Shown here: positions 45,239-53,654 of the stretch, piece after piece
Numbering within the stretch: the stretch's first letter is position 1
Layout of the letters: every line of letters starts with the position of its first letter
DNA from: Arthrobacter sp. Soil763
GTDB lineage: Bacteria; Actinomycetota; Actinomycetes; Actinomycetales; Micrococcaceae
Reading direction: 5' to 3'
Assembly: GCF_001428365.1 (NCBI RefSeq)
Contig: NZ_LMSH01000001.1
Coordinates: 669,255 to 733,254 of the forward strand
DNA: 64,000 bases
Position numbers and translations under genes: made by a program
The notes under the pieces: generated by a model
Told to the model about the DNA's origin: nothing
The model's database searches: none
The model's input: only the letters and a program-made list of their open reading frames with translations

Positions 45239-46377
45239 CCCGGCCCGACAACGCCTTCGGACAGACGCACGACCACGCGCACGAGGAGCATGACCATGGC
45301 CATGACCATGCGGATACCCACACCCATGGCCACGACCATGCACATCCCCACGCCCACGATCATGGACACGACCACACCCACTCCCACGGCCACGACCACG
45401 CCCACTCCCACGACCACACCCACGCACACGGCGGCGGCCTGAAGGGCTGGCTGCACGAGCTCTTCGTCCCGCACTCCCATGACGCCGCCGACTCGATCGA
45501 CGAGGCGCTGGAGTCCAGTGCGCAGGGCATCCGCGCGGTGAAGGTCTCGCTGCTGGGCCTGGGCGCCACCTCGTTGTTCCAGCTGGCCATTGTTCTGGTC
45601 AGCGGTTCCGTGGCGCTGCTGGCCGACACCGTGCACAACTTCTCCGACGCCCTGACCGCGGTGCCGTTGTGGATCGCGTTCCTGCTGGGCCGGCGCAAGC
45701 CCACGCGCACCTACACCCACGGGTTCGGGCGGGCGGAGGACCTGGCCGGGCTCTTTATCGTGGCCATGATCGCCCTGTCCGCGGTCGTCGCGGCGGTGGA
45801 ATCCATCCGGCGCTTCTTCGAACCGCAGCCCGTGCACAACCTGGGCTGGGTGCTGGCCGCCGGCGTCGTCGGCTTCGCGGGCAATGAGCTGGTGGCGATC
45901 TACCGGATCCGGGTCGGCCGGCGGATCGGGTCGGCGGCGCTGATCGCCGACGGCGTGCACGCCCGGACGGACGGCTTCACCTCGCTCGCCGTGGTGGCCG
46001 GCGTCATCGGCGTCTGGCTCGGCTTTCCGCTGGCGGACCCGATCGTCGGCCTGCTGATTTCGGTCGCCATCATGGTGCTGCTCTGGGGTACGGTGCGCGA
46101 CGTCGGCCGGCGGCTCATGGACGGCGTCGATCCGCACCTGACGGGCGCCCTGGCCGCCGTCGTCCGCGAGCACGCGCCGGCGGGCGGCACCTCGCGGCTG
46201 CGCTGGTCCGGCCACCGGCTTCAGGCGGAGATCACGGTCCCGGTCAACCCGGAGGACCGGCAGGCCGAACTGGCGGCGCTCGCCGCGCGGCTGGAAGCCG
46301 GCGCCAGGACGGCCCTGCCGCACCTGGGGGCTGTGACGGTCGTGCCCGCCGTCGGGCCGCTCGCCCCGCCCTCCTAG
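45235..46377 (+). CDS. CDF cation efflux transporter with long histidine-rich N-terminus
   Basis: 380 residues. Residues 12-65 hold 26 histidines, mostly as His-X-His, a metal-buffering tail. Six membrane segments follow; the two metal-site motifs HNFSDAL (segment 2) and HARTDGF (segment 5) are both H-x-x-x-D, the pattern of zinc/cadmium/cobalt exporters. The C-terminal cytoplasmic domain is short but present. It expels divalent metal from the cytoplasm against protons. Coupling to the ArsR gene implies induction by that metal. Confidence 0.95.
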   Translation: MTRPDNAFGQTHDHAHEEHDHGHDHADTHTHGHDHAHPHAHDHGHDHTHSHGHDHAHSHDHTHAHGGGLKGWLHELFVPHSHDAADSIDEALESSAQGIRAVKVSLLGLGATSLFQLAIVLVSGSVALLADTVHNFSDALTAVPLWIAFLLGRRKPTRTYTHGFGRAEDLAGLFIVAMIALSAVVAAVESIRRFFEPQPVHNLGWVLAAGVVGFAGNELVAIYRIRVGRRIGSAALIADGVHARTDGFTSLAVVAGVIGVWLGFPLADPIVGLLISVAIMVLLWGTVRDVGRRLMDGVDPHLTGALAAVVREHAPAGGTSRLRWSGHRLQAEITVPVNPEDRQAELAALAARLEAGARTALPHLGAVTVVPAVGPLAPPS

Positions 46378-46390
46378 CCCGTCGGGGGGG

Positions 46391-47359
46391 TCAGATCCCC
46401 AGGGAGGAAAGGCTTTGCCGGAGCGTCTCGGCGGAGTGGTGCAGGGAGGCGTGCTCGCCCTCATCCAGTGGCGTGTCCAGCACCGCGCGGACGCCGCCCC
46501 GCCCGACGACGCTGGGCAGCGACAGCGCGACCCCGTCAATCCCGTACTGCCCGGCCAGCACCGTTGAGACGGGCAGGACGGCCTTCTCATCCCGGAGCAG
46601 CGCCTCCACGATCCGGGCGCCGGAGAGCCCGATGGCGTAGTTCGTCGCCCCCTTGCCCGCGATCACCTTGTAGGCGGCCTGGGTCACCTCCCGGGCGGTC
46701 TCGGCGAGGTACCCGGAGGTGAAGAGGCGCCCGCCGTCGACGGTCCAGTCCCGGATCGGCACCGGACCGATCCGGGCGCCCGACCAGACCGGAAACTCGG
46801 TGTCCCCGTGCTCGCCGACCATGCTGGCATGGACGCTGCTCACCGACACTCCGGCCCGGTGCGCGAGCAGCCAGCGCAGCCGCGACGTGTCGAGCACCGT
46901 GCCGGAGGAGAACACCCGGCCCGCGGGCAGCCCGGTGATTTTCTGCGCCGCGACGGTCAGCACATCGCAGGGGTTCGTGACCAGCACGTAGACGGCGTCC
47001 GGGGCGTGGGCCAGCAGTTGCGGCATCAGCTGCTCGAGGATCCGGACGTTGGTTCCGGCCAGGTCCAGCCGGGTCTGGCCGGGTGCCTGCTTTGCCCCCG
47101 CGGTGATGACGACGACGTCGGCGCCTTCCGTAACGCTGATGTCACCGCCGCCGTCGACCGACGCCGCGGCCGCGGTGAACTGGGTGCCGTGGGCCAGATC
47201 GAGGACTTCGGCTTCGGCTTTTGCGGCATTCACGTCGAAAAGTGCGACGTGGCGGGCGGAGCCGCGGATCAGGGCGGCGTACGCCAGGGATGTCCCGACG
47301 CTGCCCGCCCCGACAATGGCGAGCCTGGAGCCTGAGGGGGCGGGCACGGGCTGTTCCAT
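46391..47359 (-). CDS. ldh: L-lactate dehydrogenase
   Basis: 322 residues. The N-terminal NAD fold reads [20 protein letters not shown]. The active-site loop is [14 protein letters not shown], the substrate Arg lies in [10 protein letters not shown], and the catalytic His is in [19 protein letters not shown] places it with lactate rather than malate dehydrogenases, although Cys replaces the common Val. It interconverts pyruvate and L-lactate. It starts 9 bp after the SDR stop on the same strand, so the two are probably co-transcribed. Confidence 0.92.
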   Translation of the reverse strand: MEQPVPAPSGSRLAIVGAGSVGTSLAYAALIRGSARHVALFDVNAAKAEAEVLDLAHGTQFTAAAASVDGGGDISVTEGADVVVITAGAKQAPGQTRLDLAGTNVRILEQLMPQLLAHAPDAVYVLVTNPCDVLTVAAQKITGLPAGRVFSSGTVLDTSRLRWLLAHRAGVSVSSVHASMVGEHGDTEFPVWSGARIGPVPIRDWTVDGGRLFTSGYLAETAREVTQAAYKVIAGKGATNYAIGLSGARIVEALLRDEKAVLPVSTVLAGQYGIDGVALSLPSVVGRGGVRAVLDTPLDEGEHASLHHSAETLRQSLSSLGI

Positions 47360-47368
47360 GGCGGGGAG

Positions 47369-48112
47369 TCAGCCGGCCGGCGTCTGGACGGTGCCGGCGG
47401 TTTCGCCGCCGTCGATGACGAATTCGGCACCCGTGACAAACGAGGACTCGTCTCCGGCCAGATAGACGGCAAGCTCGGCGATTTCCCGGGGCTGGCCGGT
47501 CCGGTGCAGCGCGACGTGGCCGGTATCGAAGGTCATGCCCTCCGTCATGGGCGTCTGGATGACGCCGGGGTGGACCGAGTTGACCCGGATGCCGTCCCGT
47601 CCGAGGTCGAGCGCTGCACTCTTGGTCAGGCCCCGCACGCCGAACTTGGAGGCGGTGTACCCGGCGAGGTTCTCATAGCCGCGGAGCCCGGCGATGGAGG
47701 AAACGTTGATGATCGAGGCGGCGCCTGCCCGGGCCAGGGCCGGGGCCGCCGCCTTGATGCCGTTGAAAACCCCGTTGAGGTTCACATCGATAATCCGGGC
47801 CCACTCCTCATGCGGGAACTCATCGATCCGGCCGAAATTCACAATGCCCGCGTTGTTGACCAGGACGGACAGTCCGCCGAAAGCGGCCACCGCCTCTCCG
47901 ACCGCAGCTTCCCAGTCGGGCGGCCTGGTCACATCCAAATGCACATAGCGGATACCGTCACCAAGCTGTGCCGCCAACCGGGCGCCGTCGTCGTCGAGCA
48001 CGTCCCCGGCGACGACCCGGGCGCCCTCCTCGAGGAAGCGCTGCGCCATCGCGGCGCCGATGCCGCGGGCAGCCCCGCTGATCAGGGCAACTTTGCCGTC
48101 CAGCCGTCCCAT
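47369..48112 (-). CDS. Short-chain dehydrogenase/reductase, glucose/hydroxysteroid type
   Basis: 247 residues from ATG 48112, with GAGGGA upstream. The cofactor motif is SGAARGIGAAMAQRF (TGxxxGxG class), the catalytic triad is Ser in INVSSIAG and Tyr-Lys in YTASKFG, and NNAG is present. DGG near the C-terminus completes a classical SDR resembling 3-alpha/20-beta-hydroxysteroid dehydrogenases. Asp after the second strand (VAGDVLDD) favours NAD. The substrate is unknown. It precedes ldh. Confidence 0.9.
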   Translation of the reverse strand: MGRLDGKVALISGAARGIGAAMAQRFLEEGARVVAGDVLDDDGARLAAQLGDGIRYVHLDVTRPPDWEAAVGEAVAAFGGLSVLVNNAGIVNFGRIDEFPHEEWARIIDVNLNGVFNGIKAAAPALARAGAASIINVSSIAGLRGYENLAGYTASKFGVRGLTKSAALDLGRDGIRVNSVHPGVIQTPMTEGMTFDTGHVALHRTGQPREIAELAVYLAGDESSFVTGAEFVIDGGETAGTVQTPAG

Positions 48113-48271
48113 GCTGTCCCTCCCGAGGCGTGACCGTGGGCGCCGCTGCCGGCGGCGGCGGGCCAGCCGGTGCGGGCCAGCCATCCCAGCTTGGCCGCGG
48201 GCGGCGGCGCTGGGGAGGGCCGTAGGGCCCGGGGACGACGGCGGTCAGCCCCGGGGGAGGGCCGCCCGGGC

Positions 48272-48889
48272 CTAGAGGTGCTGGATGCCCGCCCGCTGCA
48301 TGGCGTCCTTGTAGACGGCGATGTTCTTGGCCAGGAGCTCTTCCTGCTTGGCAGGTGAGACGGCGAAGGCGCGGCCGCCGAGCGCCGTGGCCTTGTAGAT
48401 CTTCACGCCGCGGTTCTTCAGCGAGGAGTGGTAGGTCTTTTCGAAGAGCGTGAGGAACGCGTGGGCGTCCGCGCCGTGGGCGATGACCGCGGAAGTACGC
48501 CGGTTGATGTTCATGAACTGCCGGAACGGGCGCAGCCCGTCGGTCTTTTCCTGGACATTCAACGCGGACGGGAGCTCGGGGTCGCGCACCCAGGGGTACG
48601 CGTTCCACGGCATCACGTAGCGGGGGTCCAGCTCGGCGGCCTCGTAGATGGAGGTGGCGCGCCGGGCAGCGTCGTCTTCATTGAAATGCGACACGAAGCC
48701 GGATTCGCAGCCCTTCCCGGGCGCGATGTGAAGGCTGACAATGCGGCACTCATCCTCGTCATGGACAGGGTCGATGTAGGGGACGACGGACCCCGGCTTC
48801 TTCTCCATCAGTTCGTCGCACAGTTGCGTCACAGCCGCGATGTTCGGTTCCTGCAGCAGGGTCTTCTTTTCGTCCCAGTCAATCGTCAC
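48272..48889 (-). CDS. Uracil-DNA glycosylase superfamily-like protein
   Basis: 205 residues from GTG 48889, with GGGAGA 6 nt upstream. The sequence has YVMPWNAYPWVRDPE, resembling the N-A-x-P-W/Y motif after the active-site loop in the uracil-DNA glycosylase fold, and VIAHGADAHAFL, similar to a late strand-His motif. The canonical GQDPYH motif is absent. I therefore place it in the superfamily with moderate confidence; it might not be a DNA repair enzyme. It is upstream of the SDR-ldh pair on the same strand, separated by 159 bp without a visible gene. Confidence 0.6.
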   Translation of the reverse strand: MTIDWDEKKTLLQEPNIAAVTQLCDELMEKKPGSVVPYIDPVHDEDECRIVSLHIAPGKGCESGFVSHFNEDDAARRATSIYEAAELDPRYVMPWNAYPWVRDPELPSALNVQEKTDGLRPFRQFMNINRRTSAVIAHGADAHAFLTLFEKTYHSSLKNRGVKIYKATALGGRAFAVSPAKQEELLAKNIAVYKDAMQRAGIQHL

Positions 48890-49119
48890 GATGTCTCCCT
48901 CAGCACTTGGCGTCCAGAATCAGGCGTCTTGTTCCACTCTACGCTTAGGTTCGGAGGACCCTCGGGGCCGGAAGGGGAAGAGTCCATGGACCCCTAGCTG
49001 ACCGCGCCGCACCGGGCGTACGCTTAAAGCGCCTGCAGGTAACCACTTGATTAAGCCGGGCTGTTCAGGACATGAAAATGTCCGGGCCGTCTCATAGCGA
49101 GATCGCGAAGGTACCTGCA
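48890..49119. other. Intergenic sequence, no gene seen
   Basis: Only short features are visible: GGACAT/ATGTCC arms around GAAA at 49068-49083, and CCTGCAGGT present twice, near 49032 and 49112. AT content rises slightly from about 49040. No coding frame is supported. Confidence 0.5.
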
Positions 49120-49273
49120 GGTCCTGTGTTTAAGGACCGCTTTGCGGAGCTTCCGCCTTCATATCGTTCGCGGCGCTCCATCAATGGAGGCGGAGTATCA
49201 CGCAGACTTTCGGGCCCAGCATGGCCGGCTTCCTTTCGCGAACCTCGTCCAGGCGCGCAGTCCGCAAACCTAG
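49120..49273 (+). pseudogene. C-terminal remnant of a paralogue of the gene at 50828
   Basis: The frame 49184-49273 encodes EAEYHADFRAQHGRLPFANL plus VQAR, which matches the C-terminus of the intact protein at 50828-51388 at 18 of 24 positions (shared GRLPFANLVQAR). Just upstream, another frame gives FKDRFAELPPSYRSRRSI, plausibly the preceding part after a frameshift. No start or N-terminal two-thirds is present. It is a decayed partial copy, not a functional gene. Confidence 0.7.
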
Positions 49274-49281
49274 TTCCAGGT

Positions 49282-50734
49282 TTACACAGCCGATGCAGCA
49301 CTGACCCTGCCGAATCTCTGCACCTTCGCGAGGTGCCGAAGTTCCCTGCGGCGGGGCTCCGGTGTCGCCGATAACGCCGTCCCCGGCAGCGGCGGTGCGG
49401 TGGAGGAGTAGGTATGGCCGGTGGGCGTGGTCAGTTGGAGGGTGTGGCGGGGTCCTGGCCGTGGTTGGGCGCTCCGCCCGGGGTTTCCTTGGTGTGGTTG
49501 CAGGCTTCGCAGAGCCCGGCGCCGTTGGCGGCGGCGGTGGTCCCGCCGATATGTCAGGGGATGATGTGGTCCAGGTGGCGGATGGGGGCGTCACAGTACG
49601 GGGTGCGGCACGTGTCGTCGCGGGCCCGGATGAAGCGGCGGAGCCCGGCGGGGAAGATGCGGGCGCGGGAGTCCATGGCGGTGAGCTCACCGGTGGCGGG
49701 CGCGGTGTAGAGCCGTCGCAGCCAGACCGGGAAGGACGGGTTGCTGCCTACGCCGCCTCCGGAGCCGCCCGTTCCGCCGCTGACTGCGCCGTTTCCGGAG
49801 CCTTGGCCGCTGTCATCGTCCGGCCGTTCTCCCGTTCCGCGGGTGAGCAGGGTCCGCGCCCACCCGGCGGGAACGATGCCGTAGCCCGGGAGTCTCGCTG
49901 GTTCGCTGTCGGCCTGGAACAGGGTGCGGTCAGTCATGACGAGCTGGATGCTGATGCCGCTGATCCCGCCGGGAGTGCCGGTGGTGCGGTCGACGAGGGT
50001 GTCGGCCATCAGCTGGCCGCGGGTGCGGGGGTCACTGTCGGAGCGGGCGGCATCCGCAGCCCTGCTCAGTGCGGAGTAGGCGACAACGGCTTGGGGTGCG
50101 GGGAGCAGGGCGGTGAGGTAGCACATGGTGTCCGGTGCGGGGCGGATGCTGACGTGCCGTTCGGTCGCGGCGTGGGCGGCGCGCTCGGTGACGGTGCGGG
50201 GGTCGCGGCGGTAGGCGGCCGCCCTCGCGGCGGTGGTGATGGTGCGGTCGCCGGCGCCGTCGAAAGTCCCGGCGTCGGGCGCGAGTTCTTCGTCCACGGC
50301 GGTCCGGTCCGCGGCGGTGAGGCCTGCGGTCTCCCGGACCAGGAGCGTGACGCGCCATTCGTTCAGCTGCCCGGTTTCCAGGGCGGCGAAGGTGCGCGGC
50401 ATCTCGGTCACCAGTGCCCGCGCGAGGCCCAGGAGGCGGGAGCCTTTGGCGGGGATTCCCGCCGGGCCAGTGCGATCTCGGCACCGACCCCGGCACCGAG
50501 CTTGTCCCCGGGTACCCCGGCGGCGGCCTGCTCCCGCCGTCGTACCAGGTCCAAGGCGACGGCCGGCCGGGCCTGCCGGGCCGACAGCGCAGACTTTTCA
50601 TCCTCGAGAGCGCGGATCTCATCGACAATCGCCGCGGCGCTGGCCGGAGCCGGGATCCCGGCCAGGATCCGCGCGAGGTCAGCGACCCTCATTCCTGCCG
50701 TCGAAGCCACGTCGGGCCTTTGCTTGCCGTCCAT
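49282..50734 (-). pseudogene. DUF222-HNH endonuclease gene, broken by three lesions
   Basis: The reconstructed protein starts MDGKQRPDVASTAG, contains the DUF222 region ([20 protein letters not shown]) and ends in an HNH nuclease domain ([20 protein letters not shown] then GGTTAANGAGLCEACNHTKE). Reading is broken by a missing C in the run at 50451-50454, an in-frame TGA at 49554-49556 inside the HNH motif, and a missing base near 49475-49480. After the last, the expected tail HTLQLTTPTGHTYSSTAPPL resumes in another frame. This is the 13E12-repeat type, abundant in Actinobacteria. Sequencing error cannot be fully excluded. Confidence 0.85.
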
Positions 50735-50827
50735 GAACCCAGTCAACCAGGCACCTGTGACAATTAACGTGGCCCCGGAAGCCGCCTTCCGTAAGCCTTA
50801 TGAATCCGCCCCGATCCCAAGGAACCC

Positions 50828-51388
50828 ATGCCGATCAACAAACAATCGCTGAAGCAGGACGGCTTCACCGGTTTCCGGCCGATTGCGGAGCTGGAGATCA
50901 ACCGCATCCCGCAAAAGCCCGGCATCTTCGCGGTGTTGCGCCCGGAGGGCGGCCCGCAGGGCGGCGAACAGGGCGGCGGGCACGGCGCCGCACCCCGCAG
51001 CGCGAAGCCGCAGTTCCTCGCCAAAAGCACGGCGGGCATCTTCAAGAAGAAGGATCCCACCCTGAAACCGGATGCGCTCGGGACCGAATGGGTCGACGGT
51101 GCCGACGTCCTCTATGTGGGCAAGGCGGGCCCGGGCAGCAAGGGAAACCGCGGGCTGCGCCGGCAGATCCAGGAGTTTGTCGACTTTGGCCGGGGTAAGC
51201 CGCCGGGCCACTGGGACGGCCGGCTGATCTGGCAGCTCGCCGACGCCAGAACGCTGAACATCGCGTGGAAGGAACTGCCCGTGGAGCAACTCGCCCCCGC
51301 CGAAGCCGGCTACCACGCCGCGTTTGCCGAGGAATACGGCAGGCTGCCGTTCGCCAATCTGGTCCAGGCCCGGGTGAAGGGCTCCTAG
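50828..51388 (+). CDS. Uncharacterised protein, possibly GIY-YIG-like
   Basis: 186 residues, with AAGGAACCC before ATG 50828. After GIFAVLRPEG, a variable Gly-rich insert, QFLAKSTAGIFKKKDPTLK and DVLYVGKAGPGSKGNRGLRR suggest a diverged GIY-YIG nuclease-like fold (a first strand, then YVGKA and a following Arg). GHWDGRLIWQLAD and the GRLPFANLVQAR tail complete it. A C-terminal fragment of a paralogue lies 1.6 kb upstream, across the broken HNH gene. The nuclease assignment is tentative; no metal-binding Glu is certain. Confidence 0.6.
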   Translation: MPINKQSLKQDGFTGFRPIAELEINRIPQKPGIFAVLRPEGGPQGGEQGGGHGAAPRSAKPQFLAKSTAGIFKKKDPTLKPDALGTEWVDGADVLYVGKAGPGSKGNRGLRRQIQEFVDFGRGKPPGHWDGRLIWQLADARTLNIAWKELPVEQLAPAEAGYHAAFAEEYGRLPFANLVQARVKGS

Positions 51389-51401
51389 CCGGCGCGGCCG
51401 G

Positions 51402-52922
51402 TCAGAAGGACCGGTGCGTAAACCGCCCTGCCAGCAGCGTGGCCGCCACCGGCATGGCCGCAAACTCGGCGTCCGACACGGCCAGCGGGTCGGCGTCGAG
51501 CACGGCGACGTCGGCCGGATCGCCAACGCGGATCCCGCCCCGGCCGCGCGTGGACGCCGCGAGCGCCTCCCGACGGGTCAGGGCTTGTTCAGGATGCCAC
51601 GGTTCCCGGCCGTCCCCGCGCGCCCGGGTGGTGGCGGCCGACATAGCCGTCCAGGGCTCCAGCGGTGCAACAGGAGCGTCCGAGCCGAGCGCCAGCGTCG
51701 CCCCGGCGTCGAGCAACGACCGCAGCGGAAATGCCCGCTCCGTCCGGCCGGCCCAGTTGGCATCGGCGGCGTCGCGGTCATCCAGTGCGTGGGCCGGCTG
51801 CACACTGGCGGTCAGGCCGAGCTCGCCGAAGCGCGCGAAGTCCTGCTCCCGGACAAACTGGGCATGCTCGATCCGTCCCCGGACCCCGGCGGACGCGAAG
51901 GCGTTCAGCGCCACCTCGTTCGCGCCGTCGCCGATTGCATGCACCGCCGGAAGGAACCCGGAGTCCCGGGCCGAGTTGAGCAGTTGCAGCAGTTCGTCCT
52001 CGCTGACCGTCAGCAGGCCCCGGCCGCCATGGGGATAGGGATCGACGCAGTACGCCGTGCGCGTGTTCAACGACCCGTCGATGAGGACCTTCAAAGGACC
52101 CACCCGCAGGAGGCCGCCGGTCTCCGCTACCGGCTGCCCGGTCCGCATCCCCTCGCCGACGGCGCGGTCAAGATCCTGGGGGTAGACGCCGGCGTCCACC
52201 CGGAAGGAGTCGAAGCCGGCCGCGGTCCGCCGCTGCCAGGTATCCCGGTTCCAGACCATCTCGAAATCGACTATGCCCACCACCCCTCGGGCGGCCGCGG
52301 CCCTGCCGGCGTCATGGACCATCCGGTCGACGGCGTCATCAGGCAGGCGCCCCAGCTCCCGGGTCAGATCGAAGGCCGCGTCCTCGCGGAGCAGGCCGTC
52401 CGCGCCGACCGCCACCCCGTGGCGCGCTGCCGCGGCGCTGTTGAGCCAGACGCAGTGCAGATCGTGGCTGATCAGGGCGGCCGGGACGCCCGCGGTGGCG
52501 CTGTCGAGCAGGTCGAGGCTTGGCGTGTCCGTCCAGACCGCGTCGCGGAAGCCAACGCCCACCACCGTGTGCCCGCCAGGCCCCACCGGGCGGCCGCGCT
52601 CAAGGTGGGACCGTACGACGGCGGCAGCCTCCCGGGCAGACGCGGCCCCGGACAGATCGATCCGGCCGGCGGTCAGGGCCCACTGTGTCATGTGCACGTG
52701 TTCGTCCCACAGCCCTGGAATGGCAAAGCGCCCGTCGAGGTCAATCACCTCGGGCGCCGGCCCGCCGGACTCCGCCACCAGCCGGGGCGTCGATCCGGAC
52801 GGTGCGATTCCCGTGATGACCCCGTCCGCGATCGATACGTCGCAGGGGGCCGCTTCACCGGGCAACCGGGCGGCGGTGAGGACAAGCCGGGTACTGCCGG
52901 CGGGAGTGTCGGTCTTGGGCAT
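51402..52922 (-). CDS. Amidohydrolase family 3 (YtcJ-like metal-dependent hydrolase)
   Basis: 506 residues. The metal ligands appear as DEHVHMTQW, the carboxylated-lysine region as VGPLKVLIDGSLNTRTA, and later ligands in HAIGDGANEVAL and RIEHAQFVREQD; LGSDAPVAPLEPW supplies the catalytic Asp. The family hydrolyses N-acyl, formamide or cyclic amide bonds. A TAGCCT box 6 nt before ATG 52922 suggests a leaderless message. Its 3' end lies 14 bp from the gene at 50828, which is convergent with it. Substrate unknown. Confidence 0.9.
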   Translation of the reverse strand: MPKTDTPAGSTRLVLTAARLPGEAAPCDVSIADGVITGIAPSGSTPRLVAESGGPAPEVIDLDGRFAIPGLWDEHVHMTQWALTAGRIDLSGAASAREAAAVVRSHLERGRPVGPGGHTVVGVGFRDAVWTDTPSLDLLDSATAGVPAALISHDLHCVWLNSAAAARHGVAVGADGLLREDAAFDLTRELGRLPDDAVDRMVHDAGRAAAARGVVGIVDFEMVWNRDTWQRRTAAGFDSFRVDAGVYPQDLDRAVGEGMRTGQPVAETGGLLRVGPLKVLIDGSLNTRTAYCVDPYPHGGRGLLTVSEDELLQLLNSARDSGFLPAVHAIGDGANEVALNAFASAGVRGRIEHAQFVREQDFARFGELGLTASVQPAHALDDRDAADANWAGRTERAFPLRSLLDAGATLALGSDAPVAPLEPWTAMSAATTRARGDGREPWHPEQALTRREALAASTRGRGGIRVGDPADVAVLDADPLAVSDAEFAAMPVAATLLAGRFTHRSF

Positions 52923-53273
52923 AGGAACAGGCTAGGGCCGCGCCGCGGGGGCAGCAATTTGGGTCCCTCCAGTCACGCCCGGCCCTCCTTTCACCGCCCC
53001 GAGGGCCCCGCCGGGCACCAGGGACTTTCGTCCCTTTGCCCGCGTCCGACGGCGGGTCATTCTGGAAGTGGGGTGATTCCGGCATGGGTTTTGGGGGAGG
53101 AATCGCCTCGCAGGCAGTATCGGTCTCGCTAGGACCTGGGGTGAGGAAATGGCAGTTGCACTTTCCAGCTTGGGCAGGAAAGGCAGGAGGCCAGCCATCA
53201 TGTTTTTTGACCGAACCGCCGCCGTTGGCGGACCCAGCGCCGGCCCGAGGCCGTGCCGGAGCCGGGAGGAAAT
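52923..53273. other. 351-bp intergenic region, no gene supported
   Basis: This separates the divergent amidohydrolase and STAS-like genes. Open frames exist on both strands but lack ribosome-binding sites and normal composition. The promoter of the four-gene operon must lie here; GGGAGGAAAT at its right end is the ribosome-binding site for the next gene. A TAGGAC at about 53139 could be a -10 element, but this is weak. Confidence 0.5.
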
Positions 53274-53654
53274 ATGAGCCCGCTGCGCCATCTGAACCAC
53301 GCCAGCCGCGCCAGGGCATACCAGGCACATCCCTCCCACGGCGATCCGCGGATCAAGGTTGTCATCCGGATCGACGAGGCCGAGGAGTCCGCCCGGGTGG
53401 AGGTACGGGGCGTCGTCACCACCGCCAACATCCGGGCCCTCTACGTCGTCTGCCGCCGGGTCACAGCCAAACTCGCGGGCTACGAAATCGTCGTGGACCT
53501 CGCCCACGCCAGGGTAACCGCCGCAGCGTTCGAGGAACTGCGCGAGCATGCCCGGCAGGCGATTGTGTCCTCCGGGATCGACTCCTCGGTGACCCCGTGC
53601 CGCCTGCGGATCGTGGATCCGCCGGTCATTCTCCGAAACAAGGAGCCCGCATGA
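53274..53654 (+). CDS. Small STAS-like protein
   Basis: 126 residues from ATG 53274 with a strong GGAGG 6 nt upstream. Residues about 28-100 look like a STAS/anti-sigma-antagonist fold: RVEVRGVVTTANIRALYVVC, EIVVDLAHARVTAAAFEELR. The phosphorylatable Ser/Thr of classical SpoIIAA (DLSxV) is replaced here (DLAHA), so it may not be a phospho-switch. Its stop overlaps the alcohol dehydrogenase start (ATGA), first in a four-gene coupled operon. Assignment is by pattern only. Confidence 0.6.
   Translation: MSPLRHLNHASRARAYQAHPSHGDPRIKVVIRIDEAEESARVEVRGVVTTANIRALYVVCRRVTAKLAGYEIVVDLAHARVTAAAFEELREHARQAIVSSGIDSSVTPCRLRIVDPPVILRNKEPA

Noticed and set aside
49072..49374. 100-codon plus-strand gene
   Set aside because: Only part of it resembles the paralogue and the matching C-terminus lies in another frame, so it is treated as a remnant.
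53036..53273. N-terminal extension of the STAS-like or alcohol dehydrogenase frame
   Set aside because: No ribosome-binding site is present, the composition is poor, and GGGAGGAAATATG at 53274 gives a clear start.
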